From assembly GCF_030272615.1 (NCBI RefSeq), contig NC_081410.1:121830640-121894639 (forward strand): DNA of 64,000 bases, read 5' to 3'. How positions within the stretch are numbered: position 1 is the first letter of the stretch; every line of letters starts with the position of its first letter. Shown here piece by piece: positions 56,926 to 64,000 of this stretch. The DNA is from Cryptomeria japonica (taxonomy: Eukaryota > Streptophyta > Pinopsida > Cupressales > Cupressaceae). Below the pieces are notes generated by a model. The model was not told where the DNA came from. It did not search any database and saw only the letters and a program-made list of their open reading frames with translations. Both the position numbers and the translations under genes were made by a program.

Positions 56926-58044
56926 TGTAGCATCCTAAAATTGCACCCCCTACAATTTTGACCACATTTGGGGCCCTCACCTTAGTGGTCTCATCTCCAT
57001 TCTTGATCAAGACCTATTTATGCCTCCCCTATGCAACCAAGCTTCATTTTTCCACTTTTCACCTTGCATAGCCCCTTGTTCCTAACCCAAATTCGGGTAG
57101 GACCAGGGCGCCCTAATTGGGACCTATTTTGGCCCCTAGGCCCTATCCCAAATTTGAGCAAGAAAACAATTTATCATGTCGGCCTATGTCAGAAAATTAA
57201 TACAATTGAAAAAATTCAAGTATATAGGGAGGTTTTCCCCTCTCATTTGGATATACAGGCATAGGGCTAGAGAACATAACAAGGTGGAGAAGGCAAGAAG
57301 ACTACATCAAGCATTCAAGCATTCTTCATCAAGCATTCTTCAAGGTTGCATACTCTTCATCTATTCATGAGACCAACATTACATCATTCATTTTCAAGAA
57401 TGTATGTATGTTAGGGTTTTTTCATGTTCATGCCATTTCATGCAAAATATGTGATTACATTCAAGAAGCAAAACATCATTATCATCTATTGCAGATCTGA
57501 AGGTATACCTTTCCATCATTTATTTCAAGCATTTACAATATTTCATTCAAGATTGATTCCAAACTAGGGTTTGACTTAGGCAAACCCCTATTCCCAACAT
57601 ATTTCCCTTTCTTTAAGTGTGTAGGAAATAGGGTGTGTAGGAAAAACCCCTTTCGACGCATGGAAAATTCAAAGGACCAAGAGGGTGGGCGTCCTGGTTT
57701 GAACACACAGTCCCTACTACATTTGGTAGTTTTCACAGAGTAGCTCCAAATCATCCCATACATTTCAGATCCAGGTGCACGATGAAATCCCGAATCTGTA
57801 GCTCACTGTTTCTTCTTATTTAGTCTTCAATTTCAGCATTCTACTCATTTCAACAATTCAACTTACAAAAGAGGAAAACCCAAATCAATCCAATCCACTC
57901 AGTATTTAGTCCTTGTCTCATTTAGGATTGGATCTAGTGGATTCATCTCCTCTTTTTAATGTAAAGTCCTCCAAGTGAAAATTGACTTAGTGATTTCTCC
58001 CTTCCATGTGGTCAATGTGCTGAGGTCAAATTTTCCACTTTACA
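56926..58044 (+). repeat. 5' LTR of element D
   Basis: 1119 bp from TGTAGCATCC to CTTTACA. TATATAGG near 57221 is a candidate TATA box (TATATAATG at 61172 in the partner). Duplicated words 'caagcattc' at 57310-57345. The right LTR is 51 bp longer. Confidence 0.88.
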
Positions 58045-58063
58045 TTTTGGTGAACCTGACTCC
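58045..58063 (+). other. Primer binding site of element D
   Basis: TTTTGGTGAACCTGACTCC directly after the LTR. It shares TTTGGTGAACC with E's PBS. Confidence 0.65.
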
Positions 58064-58560
58064 TTACACCATTAATTCTTATTTTTGTCTTCAAATCAAA
58101 GTGTATGCAATTTAAAATTAAAATTTTCATTTACAAATTTGATCTCCATGTAAGTTTTAAAAATTTAGAGGCTAATTTCATTAAAACCCTAATTTTTAAT
58201 TTCAAAATTGAGATTGTGAATTGCTTAATTTGGGTTAATCATTTCTGATCTGAGTGTTCTTCAATTTCAAAATTCAAAATTTCATCTACAAGACAAATTT
58301 CACAATGCAATTTTAAAATTAAGTGGTTAATTCCAAAAACCCTAATTTTTAAAAAAAATTAAAATTGATCTTGTCGGTTTTTTAAATTTTGAATTTCCCT
58401 CTTCAAATTTGTTATTAATTCCAATTCAAGTTTAAAATTGCAATCTTGGATCTATTTTCAATTTTAAATTTTAAAATTAAGTGGTTAATTAAAAAGACCC
58501 TAATTTTTCAAATTCCAAATTCCAATCATTTTTCAAATTTAATTTTAAAATTAAGTGGTT
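58064..58560 (+). repeat. TTTAAAATTAAGTGGTTA-type repeats in D's interior
   Basis: The phrase 'ttttaaaattaagtggtta' or close variants occurs three to four times (58310, 58470, 58550), each near 'accctaattttt'. Local AT-rich tandem repetition, no gene. Confidence 0.65.
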
Positions 58561-58629
58561 ATTTCTACAACATAATAGTATATTTATTCTTGTCTCTATG
58601 ATTAGGGGGCAAGAATATTATCTTTCTTA

Positions 58630-59420
58630 TTTCCAAGGTTTCACTATTTCTTTTATGGATTGTATTGTTCATAACTTGATGTCCTTTCTTGCATGGAATT
58701 ATCCTTCACGCGAGTACATGTTTGTTTCTTGGTTAGGACCTACTCCTTGTTTGAAATGGTACGTCTTTTATGAATGATCTCTCCTTAGAGAATTTTTGTG
58801 ATCCTTCTTCTATCTCTCTCTTTCTCTTTGAATATTAGCTCTTCTTTTATGTTGCGTTATTCATAACTTAATGTCCTTTCTTGCATAGAATTATCCTTCA
58901 TGCAAGCACGCGATTGTTCCTTGGTTAGGACCTATTCTTTGTTTGAAATGGTACATCTCTTATGAATAACCTCTCTTTAGAAGATGAGCAATTCTTCTCC
59001 TTGTCCTCTTGCTTGGGGGGAAATGATGGCCCTTTTTCCTCTCTCTCTAAATTTTCACTATTCCCTTTAGGGGCTGCATTTTTCATGTGTTGATATCCTT
59101 TCTTGTAATGGTAGTCTCTTATGATCAATCCCACCTTAGGGGAATATGTGATCTTTCTTTCTTTCCTTCTCTCTCTCTTTGAAGATTACCTCTTCTTTTG
59201 AGATGTATTTTACATATACTTATGTCTTTTCTTGCATTGGATATTTATTCATGTGAGTATATTGTGCATTTTCTTATGCTTGATCTCTCCTTAGAATATT
59301 GTGCAATTCTTCTCATTATCCTTACACTCAGAGGGCAATGATTTCACTTCCTCTCTTCTCTCTAAGGATCTACTTTACCTTTGTTGAGTGGTGTTTGTTC
59401 ATGATTTGATGTCATTCCTT
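58630..59420 (+). repeat. Degenerate long tandem array in D's interior
   Basis: Four to five units of about 120-210 bp share the order 'ttcataacttgatgtcctt', 'tcttgcat', 'ggttaggacctact', 'gaaatggta' and 'ctctccttag'. The first two (58640 and 58845) are most alike; later ones are shorter. The non-coding RNA this would make has no ORF. Confidence 0.75.
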
Positions 59421-60290
59421 GTGTGAAGCTATTGTTTTCTCAAGGACTCTCTCTTACACAAGAGGTGTAAGTCCTTGGCTACAACCTCTTTTGTATTTGG
59501 CAATGTGTATTTATCATAAACTTACCCCTCACATTGGGTCAAAAGTGTGTCATCCTTCATCAAGAATCTCTTTCACCTAGCAATAGGAGGAAGGTATGAA
59601 TTATTTTTCTCCTTCCCTTATTTTGTTAGAAGATTTTATGTTTATTCAAGATAGCTCCTCTTGGAGGTATATGTCTTTTGAGCATAGATCTCTTCTTCTC
59701 CAAGGATCCCCTTTACACTTATGGAAAGATATCTCTTTTTCAACTATCTTATCCTTCCTTGAAGAGTATTCCCTCTCTAGCTTAGATTTATGACATTATT
59801 TCCTAAAGGATATATCCTTGGTGTTGAAGGTAAGGTATCCTTGTTTCTAGCTTCCTTAAGACATCAACATAAAACTATGTTGACATCTTAAGGGGGGCAT
59901 CCATATCGCTCCCTTTTTACTATATAGTACTATACCTCTTGCATATCTTTTTTGCATGTTTTAAAAGGGGTGTTCATTCTCAGAACCAAAGTAAAAACTC
60001 TTAGAGACAAATTCTTCACACTCAAAACCAAATGCAACATTTGATATATGTCTTAGATGGGGTTACACATCATCAAAACCAGAGCAAAGACTCTTAAATG
60101 GGATGACCTCGAAACCAGACATGTATCTTTCATTTGCCACTTGGCATTTGCATTTCCATCACATGTCATAAATAGGTTGAATCACACTAAAAAATAGAGA
60201 AAAGACTCTTACATGGGGTGCTATACACTTGAAACTAGACATCACTTGCACACACAAATGAGGATGGGTGGAACTAGCTAAAAATAGCTA
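59421..60290 (+). other. Middle of D's interior
   Basis: Non-coding. Repeated words 'agactcttaaatggg' and 'agactcttacatggg' (60030-60225) form two loose units of about 150 bp. Otherwise nothing recognised. Confidence 0.5.
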
Positions 60291-60314
60291 GACTATTCTT
60301 ACTCTCCTCCCCAC

Positions 60315-60470
60315 ATGGATCACGTAGATAAAAACATCTAGGAGCGATTTGTCCATGTCCTTTCCCACCATGGATCACCTAGATAAAAAACATCTAGGGG
60401 CGGGTAGTCCATGTCCTCTCTCATCATTCTTCTCATGGATCACTTGGATAAACGCATCTAGTGTGTATTC
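60315..60470 (+). repeat. Three-copy 60-bp repeat around CATGGATCAC
   Basis: Three units (60315, 60371, 60432) share 'catggatcac', 'agataaaaacatctagg' and 'gtccatgtcct'. 60471-60848 after it is non-coding. Confidence 0.8.
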
Positions 60471-60848
60471 ATTCTCTCTCTTCCTCTAATGAACTCATAA
60501 TTTAGCTATTGATAGTTCATGGATGATGCTCTCTTTTCTCTTTTATGTGATTGCTTGTGTTCATGAGATGGCATTTTTCAAGAATGATATTAGTTGCTGA
60601 GACATTTTGATATAAAGGTCTTTTCGGCTAGTTGACTTAAGGTCTTGTTTTTTATTCTTAGCTTTTGTTGTGTGTCTTTTTGTGTTCCCTTTCATATGTT
60701 GGAGTGAGTTAAGATCCTAAGATTGGGGGCTTGGTTCCTCAAAATTAGGAGTGTCTTACTCCTTGTGATCTTTCTCCACATTCCTCATCTTCACCTCTCT
60801 TTCTTCTACTTTACCATGAGTATTTGCGTAAGATCATACTCCAGCTAA

Positions 60849-60861
60849 AGTGGGGGCTAAA
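60849..60861 (+). other. Polypurine tract of element D
   Basis: AGTGGGGGCTAAA directly before TGTAGCATCC. Confidence 0.8.
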
Positions 60862-62031
60862 TGTAGCATCCTAAAATTGCACCCCCTATAATTTTGACCT
60901 CATTTGGGGCCCTCACCTTAGCGATCTCATCCCCATGCTTGATCGGGACCTATTTATGCCTCCCCTATGCAACCAAGCTTCCTTTTTCCACTTTGCACCT
61001 TGTATAGCCCCTTGTTCCTAGCCCAAATTGGAGTATGACCAGGGTGCCATGCCCTGGTACTCCCTAATTGGGACCTATTTTGGCCCCTAGGCCCTATCCC
61101 AAATTTGAGCAGGAAAACAATTTCTCATGTTGGCCTATGTTGGAAAATTAATACAATTGACGTCAAGAAAGTATATAATGAGGTTTTTCCCTCTCATTTG
61201 GATACACAGGCATAATGCCAAAGATCATAACAAGGTGGAGAAGGCAAGGAGACTACATCAAGCATTCAAGCATTCTTCATCAAGCATTCTTCAAGGCTGC
61301 ACACTCTTGATCTATTCATGAGAGAAACATTACATCATTCATTTGCAAGCATGTGTGTATATTAGGGTTTTGTCATGTTTATGCCATTTCACATGACATA
61401 TGTGATTACATTCAGGAAGCAAAGCATCATTATCATCTATTTCAGATCTAAAGGTATATATTTCCATCATTTCTTTCAAGCATTTGGAGTATTTCATTCA
61501 ACGTTGATTCCAAACCGAGGTTTGACTTAAAGAAAACCCCTATTCCCAACACGTTTCCCTTTCTTTTTCTATGCAGGAAACAGGTGTGCAACTATTCTTT
61601 TGGAATTAAGCTTTATTTGCAGAGACAAAAAAACCCTTTTCAACGCGTGAAAAGTTTGGAGGACCAAGAGGGTGGGTGTCCTAATCTGAACACACGGTCC
61701 CTGCTACTTTTGGCAATTTTCATAGAGTAGATCTGAATCATCCCATACTTCTCAGATCCAGATGCACGATGAAATCTTGAATCTATAGCTCACTATTTCT
61801 TCTTATTTTGTCTTCAATTTCAGCATTCTACTCAATTCAACAATTCAACTTACAAAAGAGGAAAACCCAAATCAATCCAATCCACTCAGTATTCAATCCT
61901 TGTCTCATTTAGGATTGGATCTAGGGGATTCTTCTCCTCTTTTGAATGTAAAATCCTCCAAGTGAAAATTGACTTAGTGATTTCTCCCTTCCATGTGGTG
62001 AATTTTCTAAGGTCAAATTTTCCACTTTACA
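60862..62031 (+). repeat. 3' LTR of element D
   Basis: 1170 bp, partner of 56926-58044, from TGTAGCATCC to CTTTACA. Extra segments relative to the left copy lie near 61035 and 61580. Confidence 0.88.
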
Positions 62032-62036
62032 CCTAT
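62032..62036. repeat. Target-site duplication of element D, right copy
   Basis: CCTAT, identical to 56921-56925. Confidence 0.85.
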
Positions 62037-63021
62037 ATACATTGAAAATTGGCCTGGAGAGAATTAATTAAATACGAATTATTCAATTAATAGATCCTTC
62101 ATTTCTTCTACTTATAAATAAATTGAAAAAATTATTTATATAGTTCATTTTCCAAAATTCTTCCTATCATAAATCATTTTCTCCATTTTCCTAATTAAAT
62201 GGGCAAATTTAATTTATTTGTCTTATTTAATTATCCCCCCCCCCCCACTTAATTTGAATTTTTTAAATTCAAATTGATCATATGTTTCCTAATCTAAACT
62301 ACCCTCCTAACCCTCTAACCTACCATCTAACCTTGGGTTGAATAAACCCTATCCCTTCAAACTACCCCTATTCCAACCTCCTATGGAGTGTCTCTCCCCT
62401 CATAAGGACACTTGGACTTCTTGCCACATGTACTCCCTCTTCATGCCACTTGCCCTCTTGTAGGACATGTGTAGCATTTGTTGGATATTTCCTTGCCACT
62501 TGTTCTGCCAAGAATGACAAGTGTCATATCTCCCCAAGCCTATCCTAACCTCTTCATCTGTGACCGTCCATCTATCAAAGCTGAATCTAGACCATTGAAC
62601 CCTACCACCCAAGCTTATACCTTGGAAAAGATATAAATACCCCCACTTATTCATGAAAGGATCCTTTGCATTTTGGAACTTGGCATACATATTGAGCATA
62701 GTTGCATTCATAATTTCTTGCATTTAGCATTTAATTGATCATAGCATAGCAACCATGTTAAGCTAGAATCATGACTATCCCTCAAGAATTTACATTTAGA
62801 TCATAGGATCATGGTACAACATACTCGCTCTTCAGGTTATCATCTTGGAGGTCCATCCTACTGAGAGCCAATCAATAGGCCAACAAGGTCCTTGGAGATA
62901 GAGGATAATGAGACACCATTGGGGAGTTCTCTTTCACTTTGCTTATTGATTAATTCCTTAATATAATGTCTCATTGGTGTGTTAGGTGTTTTACTTGATT
63001 GATTCACATTCCTAGCATACA
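62037..63021 (+). repeat. 5' LTR of Ty3/gypsy element F, main part
   Basis: It resembles LTR E in layout, not in sequence detail: a TTAATTAAAT-rich start, a run of 12 C (62235-62246) with a perfect 11-bp hairpin (AATTTGAATTT, loop TTT, AAATTCAAATT, 62251-62275), TATAAATA at 62632-62639 and an end CATACA before a PBS. The 3' LTR is outside the window. Confidence 0.7.
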
Positions 63022-63026
63022 TTTTA

Positions 63027-63043
63027 TGGCGCCCACCATGGGG
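63027..63043 (+). other. Primer binding site of element F
   Basis: TGGCGCCCACCATGGGG, a TGGCGCC-type PBS common in plant Ty3/gypsy elements, six bases after the LTR end. Confidence 0.7.
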
Positions 63044-64000
63044 CCTTGCCCCATTTTTAATATATTTTTTCAAGATTTTATCGATAAGTTAGCTCGAAGA
63101 AATAGTCTAGCACATATTCTACAAATATTGGTGCATCAGTCTTAAAGATGAGTGCATCAGAGTTCTATTTTGGCACATCCACTCCCCATATCAACGCATC
63201 TGCCTAACATTTATGCACATGCATAGGATCTAATTGTATTTTTTGCTTTTATATTTTTGAGTGCATTTAAGTAACAAAGTAGCACATAGGAAGTTTATTT
63301 TATCACATTGACTAATTTTATTAGCATGTACGATGAAAGTTTTAGCACATCTAGTCTTTGTTTTAACACATCTATTTCTATTTGCATATTTTAAAATTTT
63401 CAAGTTTTATTTGGAGCTTTCTATTTTGCAGGTACATTTTATGTTGTTGAAGACTAAAATATGAAACTACTAACGGTGTCTGCAGAGGTTGGAGCTATTT
63501 CATTTTGTTAAATTAGGCACCTAGTTTAATTAGAAGGTTAAAGAACACCATGTATTTTGTGCTTGAAATGATAGGTGAGTATGATCTCCTCTTCATTGGG
63601 TGATGTAAAATTCAGACACGTCGCCTTTTTATTCTAGTAGTGCAATACCTTTAGAAGGCCTGCCCTCCCAAGAAGCCCATAAGTTTGGGTGAGAGGGAAA
63701 CGACCTAAGTGGGAATGGCTAACACCAAGTTCTTCCAACCCACTATAAATTAAATGTGGTTTTGATGAAAATTGATATCAACAGAAGTTCTCAGGAATAA
63801 CTCTCCTTCATACCTTCAGATATATAAAACCTTGGTTCTCAATGCTAGGATACCTCTTAATGAATTTTATATCCCAATGCTCTGAACGGATGCCCATACT
63901 AAAGTTGTTAGAATAGAAGCCACCCTTTCAAGCCTTGGTGTGATAATTATCAGTGCAAAGGGATAGAAGGTGATCCCCCAAGACACTCACCATTAGGCTC
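63044..64000 (+). other. 5' leader of element F with a GCACAT-type motif array
   Basis: Between 63098 and 63380 the words 'tagcacat', 'gtgcatcag', 'acgcatctg' and 'taacacatct' recur about ten times with 20-30 bp spacing, the same position and rhythm as E's TAGCACTTTT array. Later blocks ('aggcctgccc', 'gtgatcccccaagac') match E's leader near 34310 and 34690. The window ends before gag. Confidence 0.6.

Larger units (their letters stand above)
56926..62031 (+). mobile_element. Non-coding LTR element D (LARD-like), 5.1 kb
   Basis: Complete: LTRs 56926-58044 and 60862-62031, PBS-like TTTTGGTGAACCTGACTCC, interior of 2817 bp without any retroelement domain in any frame, PPT, exact TSD CCTAT. LTR elements with a long structured non-coding interior are called large retrotransposon derivatives and are moved by proteins of another element. 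Its PBS resembles that of E, so E-like elements are candidate helpers. Confidence 0.88.

Noticed and set aside
57176-57370. 64-codon ORF in both D LTRs (also 61127-61321).
   Set aside because: It spans the TATA box, so a transcript from the LTR would not contain the start. It is shared only because the LTRs are copies of one another.
1-64000. CRISPR arrays, bacterial promoters, ribosome binding sites, rRNA or tRNA genes.
   Set aside because: The sequence is eukaryotic and repeat-rich; the regular repeats seen have no CRISPR-like unique spacers, and no tRNA or rRNA signature was recognised. PBS sites are only short tRNA complements.

Overview
This window looks like repeat-dominated intergenic DNA from a large plant nuclear genome. 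I saw no intact cellular gene, rRNA, tRNA or CRISPR array. The sequence is AT-rich. It carries plant-type Ty1/copia elements with an initiator-Met-tRNA primer site, Tat-like Ty3/gypsy elements with a second RNase H and an antisense plant-mobile-domain gene, a hAT transposase relic, and a long-terminal-repeat element with no coding capacity. The element types and heavy nesting would fit a gymnosperm such as a conifer, but that is an inference and no species is claimed.

Layout. (1) 1-15.4 kb is a reduced Ty3/gypsy element (gag and protease, then PPT and LTR). It is entered by copia element A (1788-14197, minus strand, TSD TGATC). A's 5' LTR is in turn entered by copia element B (8928-13728, minus strand, TSD ATTTC). 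A piece of another A-family LTR lies at 1-402. (2) 15.5-26.0 kb is a hAT transposase gene split by copia element C (17625-25360, plus strand, near-perfect TSD GCTAC/GCTAT). Removing C and one TSD copy restores a single hAT reading frame broken only by stop codons. (3) 27.0-31.1 kb is a minus-strand relic of a long protein with a G-patch motif and coiled coils, not recognised. (4) 31.5-31.8 and 50.5-51.7 kb are two halves of a tandem array of about 265 bp units, split by element E. (5) E (31822-50497, TSD CTCAC) is an 18.7-kb Tat-like Ty3/gypsy element with gag, protease, G-patch, RT, RNase H, archaeal-type RNase H, integrase, and an antisense plant-mobile-domain ORF between pol and the 3' LTR. 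(6) 51.7-54.6 kb is AT-rich DNA with a small unidentified gene relic and a diverged copy of the 265-bp unit. (7) 54.6-64 kb is a second nest: a non-autonomous LTR element G, apparently entered by Ty3/gypsy element F (5' LTR and leader reach the window end), with the complete non-coding LTR element D (56926-62031, TSD CCTAT) sitting near the start of F's LTR.

These genes serve element copying rather than one pathway: gag forms the particle, protease cuts it, RT/RNase H copies the RNA from a tRNA primer, and integrase inserts the DNA. No element looks autonomous now. A has a mutated RT active site and frameshifts, B lacks most of pol, C carries at least eight in-frame stops, E has frameshifts and a lost integrase Glu, and D codes for nothing. 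Most lesions look like C-to-T or G-to-A changes, as expected of methylated DNA.

The observations most worth checking are: the C-run-plus-hairpin layout shared by several unrelated LTR families; the oppositely oriented TAGCGCTTTTGT-like motif arrays at the two ends of E's interior; the antisense plant-mobile-domain ORF in E; nonsense codons shared by B and C; and the 265-bp array placed upstream of two minus-strand gene relics.
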